Assembly (NCBI RefSeq): GCF_030272615.1 | Contig: NC_081412.1 | Location: forward strand, 546,416,202 to 546,480,201 | Source of the DNA: Cryptomeria japonica | Lineage: Eukaryota > Streptophyta > Pinopsida > Cupressales > Cupressaceae | Length of the DNA stretch: 64,000 nucleotides | Direction: 5' to 3' | In this document: positions 11,148-24,478 of the stretch, one piece after another | Numbering within the stretch: position 1 is the stretch's first letter | How the letters are laid out: every line of letters begins with the position of its first letter | Translations under genes and position numbers: made by a program | Notes under the pieces: generated by a model | Told to the model about the DNA's origin: nothing | The model's database searches: none | The model's input: only the letters and a program-made list of their open reading frames with translations

Positions 11148-11690
11148 AGTGTTAAACATAGAGAGTTCATACATGGACATTATAGAAAATATTTCTAGAG
11201 TCTTCTAGATTCTTTTAAGAGTGTAAAATTGAGGGTTAAGTCTATTTATCACATGTCGGTTATTAATTAATAAATTAAAAATAATATATATATTTTGAAT
11301 CTGGTCAAACTTGTTTTATTTTAGGGGTAAAGTATGCATGCCTCAGTTGTAGCACAGTTAGGTGCCTCCTGCAAGGAGTATGGGGTAGTCCCATATTGTC
11401 ATAAGCCATCTGTAGACCCATATACAAAATGCCTATGCCTCCTGCAAGGAGTATGGGGTAGTCCCATATTGCTATAAGCCATCTGTAGACCCATATACAA
11501 AATGCCTGACATTGTGGAATATAAAAGAACTTTCTTTCTTATTCTTCTTTAATAGACTCTTTCTAATAATCAGTAAGAGAAGTGTTAATCAGAAATAACT
11601 CATGCATGCAGATTATAGAGAATAGTTTTATAGTCTTTTAGATTCCATCAAGGGTGTAAATTGGAAAATTAAGTCTACCCATGAGAAAAT
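11148..11690. mobile_element. Small repeat-flanked unit, possibly TRIM-like
   Basis: Segments 11148-11262 and 11579-11690 are direct repeats of roughly 70% identity (shared words gtgttaa, attatagaaaat/attatagagaat, gtctt-tagatt, taagtcta). They enclose about 315 bp holding a tandem duplication. This could be a miniature LTR-type element or an old local duplication. No clear PBS, PPT or TSD was found. Confidence 0.35.
11363..11510. repeat. Two-copy 74-bp tandem repeat
   Basis: Units 11363-11436 and 11437-11510 are nearly identical. Each has gtagtcccatattg followed about 30 bp on by ccatatacaaaat. Confidence 0.9.
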
Positions 11691-11699
11691 CCTTTTTAT

Positions 11700-12765
11700 G
11701 ACAATTATCTATCTGAATTTGTCTTTCAAATATTAAGATGTATGTTTTTGCGAATAAAATGATATATAAAATATATAATATTAAAAAGAATTATATAAAG
11801 TTTGACTCTTTGTTTCAAAGCCCTCCTTTCATATGGTGGAATCTTCTTAAAATTTTAATTATCCCTTATGGAAAAATTTCAAAATACAACCATATGACCA
11901 TCAAATTTAGCCCTTGCCTCGACTTACCTGATAAAGGAGCCCATTATATTTGTACTTTTTTCTATTCTATTGACTTTTGTTGACTTAAATTTCTTCTCTC
12001 ATTTTTTATATGTGAATCTAATTCTTAGATAGAATTGTTTTTATGATTAGTCATTTAAATTTAAATATTCTTTTTACTTATTTTATATTAATCTTGAGAA
12101 AGTTCAGACTCATCCACTCAAGATATGAAGATACTCAAAGAACAAAGATTGTAGAACTCTGAATCTAGTTTCCAAACTACTATTTTTTTCAAAATTGGAT
12201 AAGATTATGGTGATCAAATCCTTCGCGCACGAAAAACAGATTTTGATTTTTTCTAGAAATCATAACACGGTGTCTGCCATGCACATAAAAAAGTCATAGT
12301 TAGATTTAAAATTTTGACAAATCCTTTGGTGGAAAGATAGTTAAGAGTGAAAACTAGAAGTTGTGTATTTTTTTGTAATTTTTGGTTGAGTATTTTTTCT
12401 TTATGATTTTTCGAATCGAGCACATCCTGAAAATCGGGTATCTGTTCGTGCGCAAAGCATAACTTGCACCAAAACAATAAAAAATGAATTTATATTTTTA
12501 AATTGTAAAGAATCAAGTGCACTACAATAATATATAAAGTTTTTTAAATTTGGATAAGTAGATCAAAATTAAAAAAATGGTACACATATGTCTCTGAGAA
12601 CTATGGAGACACTGGTAAAAGAAATTCAAGAATAATATGTTATTGTTCTTCAAATTTTTAAAAAATTATATGGTTAGAAAGCTCAAAAGATGGGTGAAAA
12701 TATGGTGGCAATTTTAGAAATCTCCAGTTGATGAAGTGTAAACCTGATGATGACAAAGTCAAGAA
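11700..12765. other. AT-rich stretch, no gene
   Basis: No convincing gene. A weak imperfect inverted repeat pairs the area of 12218-12255 (cttcgcgcacgaaaaacag) with 12425-12462 (ctgttcgtgcgcaaag), about 245 bp end to end. It could be a small fold-back element. Confidence 0.4.
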
Positions 12766-13226
12766 ACCAAGTTGATAAAACAAAATAGGTGAAAAATGAG
12801 GGAAATGGAGGGTAATCAAACTTCCAACCCGCAACTTTGTCATCCAAGCCTATTCACAAGCCTAAATAAATTAAAGCATGTACAAAGTATTTTGAATATT
12901 AAGTGCATACGCGGTTTTAATAAACAAAACCACATACGAGATATTTTGAATATGAAGCGTGTAGGGGGTTTTAATAAACAAAACCGCGTACGGGGTTTTA
13001 AGAAGACAAACCACGTACGGGGTTCAAATTAATAAAGTTAGATTAGTAATATGGACTTGTATGCAATTGATTTAGCATTCCATTAGGTTTTTCAGTAGGA
13101 TATATTTAATGTATCTATTGTCAGGATGTTTAAGAGTGGTTTCACATCTCTAGGAGTCATAATGCAGATTCTAGATTTAGGAGACCCTATAATTTTTTAG
13201 ACAATCAAATTTCAGTATTCAGCTAT
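12766..13226 (+). repeat. Left inverted arm with subterminal repeats
   Basis: Pairs with 21018-21505. The outermost about 120 bp are poorly conserved against the right arm, so the exact outer edge is approximate. The frame at 12796-13032 only reflects the subterminal repeats. Confidence 0.65.
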
Positions 13227-13369
13227 CTCACTCTCTCCTCTCTCTCCAAGCTTTAGATATTATAATTTCTCAAACATAATCAAATTTCAGTAATCACTAA
13301 GCTCTTATTATTTACATAATTGACGTACCTTTTTGCACTCCCCCCTTAAAATATTTATCTAAATGCCTA

Positions 13370-13444
13370 CATATATAGAGAGAGAGGTGCAAAGAGAAGG
13401 AGATAGAGATATAGATAGGTTAGATAGATAGAAGTGGAGGTGAT

Positions 13445-13491
<47 letters not shown>

Positions 13492-14447
13492 GAAGGGAAG
13501 GATGTAGAGAGTTAGGGGAGTTACAAGTAGTGAGGGGTGAAAACAGTGGTAGGTAGAGAGAAGGAGAGTTTTTTTTAAGAGTGTGAGATGAAGAAAAATA
13601 GAAAGGGAAGGAAGGAGGGATGAAGTGAGAAAGACAAAAGTAGAGAGCCCTACCTTCCTCCCTCCCTCTCTCTCACTTGAGATCTCTCTCTCCCCCTCTC
13701 CTTCCCTCAACTCCTCCCTTCCTCCATCTCTCTCTCAACCCCTCCCTTCCTCCCTCCCTTTCTCTCACATGGGCTATCTCTATCTCTAGTCTCTTCTTCT
13801 CTTTCCATCAACCTCTCTCTCTCTCTCTCTCTCTCAACCCTACCCTTCCTCCACCCCTCTCTCCCACCTGGGCTCTTTCTCTAGTCTCATAGTCATTTTC
13901 TATCCCTTCCTCCCTCTCACTTAGTCTCTCTCTTAGGTTAGGCTTGGGAGGGAGAGAGGGAGAGAGAAGAGAGAGGGTGGAGGGAGAGAGTGAAAGAGAG
14001 GGTGAGAGGGAGAGATACTTGAGAGATAAAGAGAAAGGGAATAGGAGAGAAAGAAAGAGTGTTAGAGGGAAAGAGAGAGAGACTTGAGAGAGAAAGATAA
14101 AGGGAGAGAGGGAAAGAATGTGAGAGAGAGACATTTGAGAGAGAGGGAGGGAAATAATGTGAAGGAGAGAGGGAGAGGGAAGAGAGAGGATGGGGTAGGG
14201 AGAGAGGGAAAGATGAAGAGAATAGGAAAGAGAGACACCTAAGAGAGAGGGAGGGGAAGAGAGAGACCTGGTAGAGGGAGAGAGAAAGAGAAATAGAGGG
14301 AGAGAAGGGTAGAGAGGGAGAAGATAGAGGATGGGGGAGGGAGAGAGGGAAAGAGGGAAAAAGAGGAAGAGACAGAGAGAGAGAGAGGGAGATAATGAGA
14401 GAGAGAGAGAGAGACCTAAGAGAGGGGGAGTGAGAGAGAGATAGAGA
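13370..14447. repeat. Purine/pyrimidine tract with strand switches
   Basis: GA-rich to about 13650, CT-rich 13650-13935, then GA-rich to 14447. It contains (GA)n at 13449-13488 and (CT)n near 13814-13834. Long frames here are low-complexity by-products. Confidence 0.9.
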
Positions 14448-15813
14448 CCATATGGTGCCCTAAGGGGTCATATGGTGTCCTACGACCCCTTAGATCACCA
14501 TATGACCCCTTAGGACACCATATGGTGTTGTTATTGGTCGTATTGTGTCCTAAGGGGTCATATGGTGTTCTATGATCCTTTAGGACACCATATGACCCCT
14601 TAGGTGTCATTAGGGGTCATATTGTGTCCTTAGGGGTCATATGGTGTCCTATGACCCCTTAAGACACCATGTGGTCGTATGGTGTCCTAAAGGGTTATAT
14701 GGTGTCTTATGATCCCTTAGAACACCATATGATGCCTTAGGAATTCATATGGTGTCTTTATGGGTTGTATGGTGTCCTAAAAGGTCATATGGTGTTTTAT
14801 GACCCCTTAGGACACCATAGGACCCCTTAGGTCACCATTGGGTGTTGTTATATGTTGTCTTTATGGGTCATATGGTGTTCTAAGGGGTCATATGGTGTTC
14901 TATGACACCTTAGGAGACCATATGACCCTATAGGACACCACATGGTGTCGTTATGGGTCATATTGTGTCTTAAGGGTTCATGTGGTGTCCTATGACCCCT
15001 TTGAACACCATATGATCCCCTATGTGTCGTTAGGGTCATATGGTCTCCTACGACCCCTTAGGACACCATATGACCCCTTAGGACTCCTTATAGTGTTGTT
15101 ATGGGTCGTATGGTGTCCTAAGAGGTCATATGGTGTTCTATGACCCCTTAGGATACCATTTGGTGTCGTTATGGGTTGTATGGTGTGCTAAGGGGTCATA
15201 TGGTGTCCTATGACCACTTAGGTATCATTATGGGTCATATGGTGTCTTAAGGGGTCATATGGTGTTCTATGACCTCTTAGGACTCCATGTGCTATCGTTA
15301 TGGGTCATATGGTGTCCTAAGGGGTCATATGATGCCCTATGACCTCTTAGGACACCATATGACCCCTTAGGTATTGTTAGGGGTCATATTATTTCCTAAG
15401 AGGTCATATGGTATCCTTTGACACCTTAGAAGACCACTTGACCCCCTAAGACACCATATGACCTGTAACAACACTATATGGTGTCCTAAGGGGTCATAGG
15501 ATGCCATATGACCCCTTAGGACACCATATGACCCATAACAACACCATATGGTGTCCTAAAGGGTGATATTGTGTTCTATGACCCCTAAGGACACTATTTG
15601 GTGTCTTTATAGGTCATATGGTGTGCTAAGGGATCATATGGTGTCCTATGACCCCTTAGGTGTTGTTAGGGGTCATATGGTGTCCTAAGGGTCATATGGT
15701 GTCCTATGACCCCTTAGGAAACCATGTGACGCTTTAGGACACCATATGGTGTCGTTACATGCCATATGGTGTCCTATGATCCCTAGGACACCATACGACC
15801 CCTTAGAACACCA
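14448..15813. repeat. Palindromic satellite of two 10-bp words, left part
   Basis: The array is built from ATATGGTGTC and CTAAGGGGTC and their reverse complements GACCCCTTAG and GACACCATAT. They run as 20-bp periods and switch strand every few units, often at 'cctatgacc'. A variant 'gtcgttatgggtc' recurs at about 80-130 bp, suggesting a looser higher-order unit. The array stops at the insertion at 15814 and resumes at 19529. Confidence 0.9.
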
Positions 15814-16274
15814 TGTTGATCACAATATACCATTGAGAGGGGGGTGAATCAGTGGTATCCAAAAACTCTTAACCTTTTAATCCTAAGAGTGATTACCAGT
15901 TAGCAATGCAAATACTAAGTAAACCTACTACTGAGATAAAGCAAGACATCACAATGCAAAAACACAAAGGCATATTAGATGACATCGGTATATACGAGGA
16001 AAACCCAAGATGGGAAAAACCTCGGTGAGAAAAGATACTGGAGTCTACTCCTCCAATCCAACCTCACAATGAAAATCCAATTACAATATTTAGGGCACCA
16101 ACCCAAGGAGCACCAACCCAAGGAGCACCAACTCAAGGAGCACCAACCCAAGGAGCACAAACCCCTACACCGAGCTCCAACTCAATGATTACAAAACATT
16201 ATATCAAAACATTAGTTGTAATCCAGTTATAAATGAATTCTGTAACCTCACAGATATGTCTCTTCACCGGTCTG

Positions 16275-17392
16275 TTGGTATTTTGATGATGTTTAGTTGT
16301 GATTGTCATTGATGGACACACACTTATTTGATGTATAAATTATTCTCAATTGGTAGATGTTCTATCTGGTATTGCATGTATAGTCTTTGTTTGTTGAAGA
16401 CTATCGATGTTGTGAAGAAAATGATCTTAGTATGACTGAAGATCCCAAGCGGTATGAAGATCTCAAGCTGAACGAAGACCCCAAGTGGCAGTTAATCTTT
16501 TGATCGGAACACTATGTTCCAGTTTTCCAGTCTTCACTTGTTAACCAGTGATCGGTATATTTAGTTAACCGGTATACATGTAATGTGTGATGAGTTATCA
16601 TCCACCAACACTATGGTGGTGTTTCTGTGCCAAGTTACCAAATATGTCTAGATGCACTATACCAAGGAAATTGCAGTCTAATCTTATTGGACCGACATGA
16701 AATCAAGTTCCTATATAAGGACATAATGTCTAGGGTTTTTGATATATAGAAGAGGAGTTGATATGTGCGAGTTTTTGAGAAAATATTCGGTCTGATCGAA
16801 AAATGTATCTTGTGTCTGAGATTGAGAGTGCAAAACATAGAAGATTGAAGTAATACTTGAATGCATTAACAAGGAGTTGTCAAGGGTCTAATCAAGAACT
16901 CTATGCTACTATCTAGATCACTCACTTGTTGATTACTAATATCTTTGACAAGTCTGAAACCCTTAGCAGGTAGGCCCAGCCAAGCCTATTGTAAATCCTC
17001 TAACAAGGTGGTTCACAGTTGTGAATCTGAAATCCTTTAATAGGGCAGTCTCTAACAGGACTTATCTCCTAATAGAGATCTGGATTCCTAATACGATCTA
17101 TTCTGGTGAAGAACATTATAAGACCTTAACTGGTCTGGTTACTATTCTGTAGATATTTGACTTGTGAGTTTTACTCAGCATGGATTTTCCCATTTGGGTT
17201 TCCACATCAAAACATCTTGTGTTATGGTGATTGCACTTCTGGGGGTGAATGCTTTATTTGCTATTTGGCTTGTTTATGTTCTTATTAGTTTGTTGTTTAA
17301 CCTGTTACACTAACCTGTAGTTAAATTAATTAAGTTCTTGTTGAGTTTATTGTGTATACTAATTCACCCCCCCCCCCTCTTAGTATTCATCA
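16275..17392 (+). mobile_element. Nested solo LTR, Copia type
   Basis: It begins TGTTGGTATTTTGATGATG and ends TTAGTATTCATCA, 1118 bp, with the 'attcacccccccc' motif about 30 bp before the end. Flanks cggtc (16270-16274) and cagtc (17393-17397) make a 5-bp duplication with one G/A difference. It inserted into the minus-strand LTR 15814-19528. Confidence 0.75.
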
Positions 17393-19528
17393 CAGTCCAC
17401 CTCTTCTCTACTCTTTGTCAGTTCTCTTCTCACCTTCTCTAGTTCTTCCTCTACTTGACCTCTGCTTTGTCTACTCTTTTCTCACTCTCTCCTCCTGCTA
17501 ACCTCTGATCACTGCAACTTTCTTGTTGGTTCAAGCTCTTCTGGTTGTCTACCTTTCTAGCTGGTTACTATTACCTTCCACAGTACTGGTTAAGCCCTTC
17601 TCAATCCTTGCCTTCTTGTGCTTCTTTCCTATTGCTACTTTTTTCCTGCCAGTTCTAACACTACTGATTGTCTTGACTAATGCATGCCTTCTTATCGATT
17701 GCACCTCCCAATGCTCACTTGTTTAACTCTCACTGTTAGATCAACTCTTTTCTTTTAATTGGCATCACATCTTCTGGAAGCATCCTCCAACAACTAATTT
17801 TCATCAATTTTGACTTGCATATTTATAAGCAAGTCTTCCTGCCAAAAACCAATTCAAACTTTAGGTGGTTAGGGTTTCTTCATTGATCTCAAGGCAAACC
17901 AAAACCAATCAGATTTCCTTGAAGAGATCGACCACATGCAAAAAAATCAATCAAGCTTTGCCAATCTCGTGACTTCCAATACACATTTTCAAAGTTTAGC
18001 AAACATAGACAGACTGTCGGAAAGGTACTTGGTCAATCACCATAAATGGTTCAGCAGATTGTATCACCAACCTCATTTTGCACCTAGACATTTAGCATCG
18101 ATCCATGCCTCCCTTCGATCACCTCTATGACCTTCCTTGAGCCGCACACCTCTGCAACACATCCCATGATTTATGGGTTCTGCATTTAATATTGACCAAC
18201 TCTGCAACAACCTCGTTGATGCACACACCATCTACTACTTCATGCATGTATGCAATCTCAACTCCACATGGCACCTTTGTCGACATCCACCTTAGTTCAC
18301 TATGTCAATCCAACATGGTCACCGACCAATTTCACACAATCCTTTTATGCTTCATAGTACCGGTCGCACTTTGCCTACCAGTTCTCTAACCCTGCCAATA
18401 TATCTTACCTTGCTAGTAAACCTTCACAACTTCACCTTGCTTGTGTCGGTGGAACATGTCAGCCCAGTCATCAATCATGGTGGTCCTCAACAAAAATCTC
18501 AAATGACACATCATGTGCCTCTTCATTAGACTGAGAGAAATTCACATTGTCTCTTATTCCACTTAGCAGTATGATGGTATCCTCCTTGTTTACCATTTGG
18601 CATGTTTCTGCCTTCATATCGGTAGTGTGCATGATATCTTCATGCCATCCATCTCCAACTATTATGCATCTATGGCAACATCACTTTCCATCCGCATATC
18701 GGTAACTCCATGCGTGCAACTGCAAAGCCTCATCTTCATTTTACTGGTTCTCCTCTCAACCGGTTTGTAAAGGAGTCAAACTCACCATCTTAATTGTTCC
18801 TTCTCTACCTCGGTAGCACATCATGTCTTCACATGCTAATTCGTTGCACATCTCTGATCTCAACTAGTGGGCTTCCTCATCTTCTATATTACTCATCCGA
18901 TCTATGCATCCAATTACCTACCTTTGCTTACTTTATCTTATCCCGGAGAGTCATAATGCATTCCATGCATGTTAGGATATAGGCCAAGTAATTACCACTT
19001 ATCAGTAGAAGTGAATCCTTGTCTGCTATGGGCCAATGACATGAGATAATCAATTATCAACATATTGTACTCTTATGCTTCTAGTGTTGCACAAATATGA
19101 CCTCCTTGTGTAAGTAGATACATCTCCTACACATAATCTAGTAGACATCCCTTTTGTCTACCTTACTAACTTGCAGTAGTCCAAACTTTGTCGGTCATAT
19201 CACCATCCCGTGATGACCTAGTCTTCCGGTGGGAGCCCTGTAGTTTCACATCCACCTACTTACTAGTTCTACACTTCGTCATTAGCTCACCCTTACTAAC
19301 TTGTCGGGTACATGCTTACTGGTTGGTAACATCCGAATGCCAACACTTTACTTTATCGGTCATCATACTATATTGGTCTTTAATTCTTGTTATCATCACA
19401 AGCCAACACTAACTTGTATACTGGTGATCTGGAATACTAGTTCACATCAAGGATAACAATACACTTCAACCTCCCATATTGGTTACCATATAGTTCTGTT
19501 TGAAATCAATGTCAACACAATGCCAACA
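17393..19528 (-). repeat. Remaining part of the split LTR, no gene
   Basis: Sequence rich in 'ccggt' words belonging to the minus-strand LTR. Short plus-strand frames (17523-19412) lack any domain and are not called. Confidence 0.6.
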
Positions 19529-19865
19529 CACCATATGGTGTCGTTAGGGGTCATATGGTATCCTACGACCCCTTAGGACACCATACAACCCATTAGAACT
19601 CCATATAGTGTTGTTATGGGTTGTATGGTGTCCTAAGAGGTCATATGGTGTTCTACGACCCCTTAGGACACCATTTGGTGTCATGATGGATCATATGGTG
19701 GGCTAAGGGGTCATATGGTGTCCTATGACCCCTATGTGTCATTATGGGTCATATGGTGTCCTAAGGGGTTATATGGTATCATATGACCCCTTAAGACACC
19801 ATATGACCCCTATGGACACATGTATGGATCCCTAGGATACCATATAACCCCTAAGAATACCATAT
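19529..19865. repeat. Palindromic satellite, right part
   Basis: Continuation of the array at 14448-15813 after the insertion, with the same decamer words. Confidence 0.9.
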
Positions 19866-21005
<1,140 letters not shown>

Positions 21006-21017
21006 ATGTTGATACGA

Positions 21018-21505
21018 GCATGCTAATTACTGAAATTTGACTAAGTCTGAAATTTATAAGAATACTCAAAAAACTAGAATCTGCATTATAACTCTTAGAG
21101 ATGTGGGACTAGTCTCAAACATCCTGACAATATATACATAAAATACTTAAATGTTATATTTTATGTATATATCCTACCGAAAAACCTAATGGAATGTTTA
21201 ATGAATTACATATAAGTCCATATTGCTAATTTAAATTTTATTGGCAGACAAACATGTATGTGGTTTACAAACTAAAACCATGTACGTGGTTTTAGTTTAT
21301 AAACTACATACAGGGTTTTAGTTTCTAAACCGCATATGCAGTTAGTGCACCTTAAAACCCATACATAGTTTAGCTTCGATTAGGCTTGGTAAAATGAGCC
21401 TAAATGCGTATGGGGTTTTTTTTAATTTGAAATACCCTCTACACGTTTTATGGTTTTTCATGTTTTTTTGGGGTGTGTCCACTTTTTTTGCACACCATCT
21501 TGGTG
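21018..21505 (-). repeat. Right inverted arm with subterminal repeats
   Basis: Inverted copy of 12766-13226. It also holds a small palindromic extra segment (about 21135-21165, acataaaatac...) absent from the left arm. Its outer end matches the start of the element at 36535, including the run of A/T after the CACCA end. Confidence 0.7.
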
Positions 21506-22169
21506 AACACACCCTAGTGTTTATTATTTTATACATTAAAATATTTAAATTATCTTATGATGTCATTTTTAAGAAAAATTCCTATGATATTAGTTATCCA
21601 TTTATAGATCATTGGAAAGATTAGGAATCATAACAAATTACATTAAGAAAATTATCAAGTAACCACATTGTAGATTTGCATGAATTATATAGTGACCCAA
21701 ATTTTATACTAGAATATTAGTGGAGAAAATATAGACTAACAATTATTTTGTAATACAAAGGCAACATTGACCATGCCACACAACACAACTATGCATTCAA
21801 GGTACCATAACAACACATGATGACACATTTGATAGACACACAATTTCACATAGTATTGCTCAACACATGTGGAAGACTTCAAATCCCATAGAACAAACAA
21901 AATGGTTGATATGGAAAATCAGAAGTGGAAGAGTGACATGGTCACTAAAACCATTGTCACACCAACCAATTGTCTCTAGCAAACCATCCTCCAAATCTCA
22001 CTATGATGCAACAACATAAGGGCTGATTATCAAGGACCTATCCCTCTTACTAAGGGTCACTCCTATTCTTGGAACCTCGACAAGTGTCATTCTCAAGGCC
22101 CCAATCTAGTAATTGGAGGCTTGTATAAAATTCCACATAAGTTTGTACTTGACAGATGGGTGTTGGGTT
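21506..22169. other. No feature seen
   Basis: AT-rich spacer outside the TIR element, nothing recognised. Confidence 0.5.
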
Positions 22170-22455
22170 CCTTAGAACCCTGATACTATGGTAGATAAGT
22201 ACAAGTTCCTCCAAATGTTGATAACCGAATATTGTGATCCATGAAACCTTAATACTTAATATATAAGTATTGGGTTATTTGAAACATTAATACCCTAGTA
22301 TCAAGACCTTGTGAATCTATAATATTCAGATATCTAATTCCTCTTAATCTCAATATGCTAATATAAGAGCCTTAGGGATTCAATACCTAACATAAGAGTA
22401 TCAAGTGTCTCCAAACCTTAGTACCCCAAAATTGGGATCCTTTGAATTTTGATAC
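22170..22455. repeat. Degenerate tandem array of about 45 bp
   Basis: Recurring pattern of 'gatac/aatacc ... agtat-aag ... cct-c-aaac-tt', about six loose units. Period is approximate. Confidence 0.5.
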
Positions 22456-22556
22456 CACAAGAACATTCAAATATCAAAATTTGGGGAGGTACAATAAATC
22501 ACCAACAAAAATTTATTATACTCCTTGCAAGTTTGACACTCGACACAAGGTAGAAA

Positions 22557-23918
22557 TGTTGGATATTGTTGCTACTAGGATATGTTGTTGTCATTGACGT
22601 CAACATATTCCTGTGTTTTTGTGTTGCTGAGAATTATTTTGGTGATTCGATGATTGCAGTGAGTTGATCTAGTTGGTTTATCTATTTGGGATGCTGAATC
22701 AATAGAGATACCTCATTCTTTATTGATTCCATGATGCTATGTGATGATTTGGTCGAGTTGAGGATTATGGTATGGAGATTAGTTTTTAGTGTTAAGTGTT
22801 ATAGTGTTCTGGTTTTTGATCCATTGTGCTCCAATATGATCATATTATGTTGTAGATTTGGAAGAGTATTTGGGATGATCGTGTGTACCTTCATTTAAGA
22901 TGGTTCATAATTTGGTGCTTCGGAAGGTATCTTTCTTATCTGAGTTATTGATGTTAAGTGTTCTTGAGTGTTAGCTAGGGTGCTGATCGATGAAGATTTG
23001 AATAAGTGTTGTTGGTGTAACTATTGCGGATGGTTCTAACATGCTTGTTGGTGTTTCCTAATCATGTCCTATTTTTTTAGTGGTCCACATTGATTATTGT
23101 ACGAGTTCTTGATGATCTTCTTGACCTAGTGATATTCTTCGTGTTATGTGGTACTTTGGTGGTGTAATGTGTTGCGGTTGATCTTGGCGAGATTTTCGGT
23201 TGTGGTGCGTGTTTTAGGAGTTCATTTAAGTCCATGATATGATGTCTATGCCATTGTATTGGTTCAGTGGTTGATTTGTGTATCGTGTGATGTAATTTTG
23301 TAATTAGGTGTTATGGGTTTGGCCAACCTTGTAGTTAAGGTTGATGATTTATAAAAATGGGTGTAATATTCATGTAATTTGGAGGTTGTTGTTGAGTTTG
23401 CATAATTAGAGAAAGGTTTATGTGCAATAAGTGAATTCATCTTTTGGTGTGGTGTGTTGAGAAAATATTGGTGAAGGGTAGACATTTGAGCTTAACTAGA
23501 ACTATCATCAGACATTAGCAGATGCTACTTTTGTAGTTCATTCTTTCCGGATTGTAGTCTGAATCTTTTGTAAGGTAGTGAACCTTCCCTAAGGGTTGGA
23601 GCCTTCCGAGTCATTCTAATTTGAGCAGTGAGCTCTACGTAGTGTGCCTGAATGGATGTGCATTCCCCATTGTAATATTTACACATACTACTGCAGAGTA
23701 TCATCTCATTGTGGTTAGGTTCCCACCTTCATTTTTCCCTTAATCGGGTTTTCCATGTCAAAAATATTAGTTTTATGTGTGTTATTGTTATTGTTGTTAT
23801 CTTTCTTTTTGTTGCAGTTGATTAGATCTAAGATTGTGCTTAATTGGTTATATCTGGTGAAAACTGATTCACCCCCCCTCCAAGTTTTCCTTCCTTCTTG
23901 TTGCCAACAACAAATTCA
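22557..23918 (+). mobile_element. Solo LTR, Copia type, TSD agaaa
   Basis: 1362 bp beginning TGTTGGATATTGTTGC and ending CAACAAATTCA, flanked by perfect 5-bp duplications agaaa (22552-22556, 23919-23923). The C-tract motif gattcaccccccc lies about 50 bp before the end. No internal element sequence is present. A second copy of its 5' part is at 35772-36531. Confidence 0.85.
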
Positions 23919-23923
23919 AGAAA

Positions 23924-24478
23924 AAAATAAGGAAAGAGGGCAAGTTGATATCTATTTTTTCCTAAGTCTAACACCTCGATGCACATAGGAAAAATCCCAA
24001 AGTCTAGAAGGAAACACTAAGGTATAGGGTTAAGGGATAATTGTTCATATCTTTAGTCAAATACTATTGAGGAATCCCACTTGAAGTGGATTTAGAGGTT
24101 GTCCCATCAAAGTGATGTATTATTATCAACCAATTGCAAGTTATTTTGTGTTATATAATAAAACCAAATCGCCTATGGAAAACCCACATAAAATAGGACA
24201 ACCTCACCAAGTGCAAGGCACCCAAAAGTCTAAAACTACACTATAAACACTCCAATCTTACGCAATTTGATCTTGGTAGCGAGAAGAGGGTTTTTTTGAA
24301 TCCTAAACACTCTTGTATATACAAGTTTATTTAGTTATCACTTGTATATAATAAACCTTTCCCATTGAAACTATTGTTCTTTTCAAACCTAAAACAACAA
24401 CATCAAGGGTGACTTCATCTACCACTAAACCTCAATTCTAGCTTCTTCAATCTTCAACAATATTTTGGGCATGGTATG
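23924..24478. other. No gene seen
   Basis: Spacer between the solo LTR and the E2 LTR, nothing recognised. Confidence 0.45.

Larger units (their letters stand above)
15814..19528 (-). mobile_element. LTR insertion (probable 2.6-kb solo LTR) in the satellite
   Basis: On the minus strand it starts TGTTGGCATTGTG (19528) and ends TGTGATCAACA (15814). It is flanked by a perfect 5-bp duplication cacca (15809-15813, 19529-19533). With the nested LTR (16275-17392) removed it is about 2.6 kb. It has a C-tract motif near its 3' end (15838-15853), as in the Copia LTRs of this window. No primer site, polypurine tract or polymerase frame was found, so a solo LTR is the simplest reading. A tandem CACCAACCCAAGGAG repeat at 16085-16165 lies inside. 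Confidence 0.75.

Noticed and set aside
12218-12462. Imperfect inverted repeat as a MITE
   Set aside because: Pairing is weak and no flanking duplication was found. Kept only as a note.
13420-14134. Frames rich in Ser-Leu or Arg-Glu repeats
   Set aside because: Pure translation of GA/CT microsatellite.
14416-15039. Minus-strand frames with a repeating GSYGVLRGHRTPYDPLG-type peptide
   Set aside because: They are by-products of the 20-bp satellite and contain no domain.
16085-16165. Four 15-bp repeats 'caccaacccaaggag', considered as a CRISPR-like array
   Set aside because: No spacers, and this lies inside a plant LTR. It is a simple tandem repeat.
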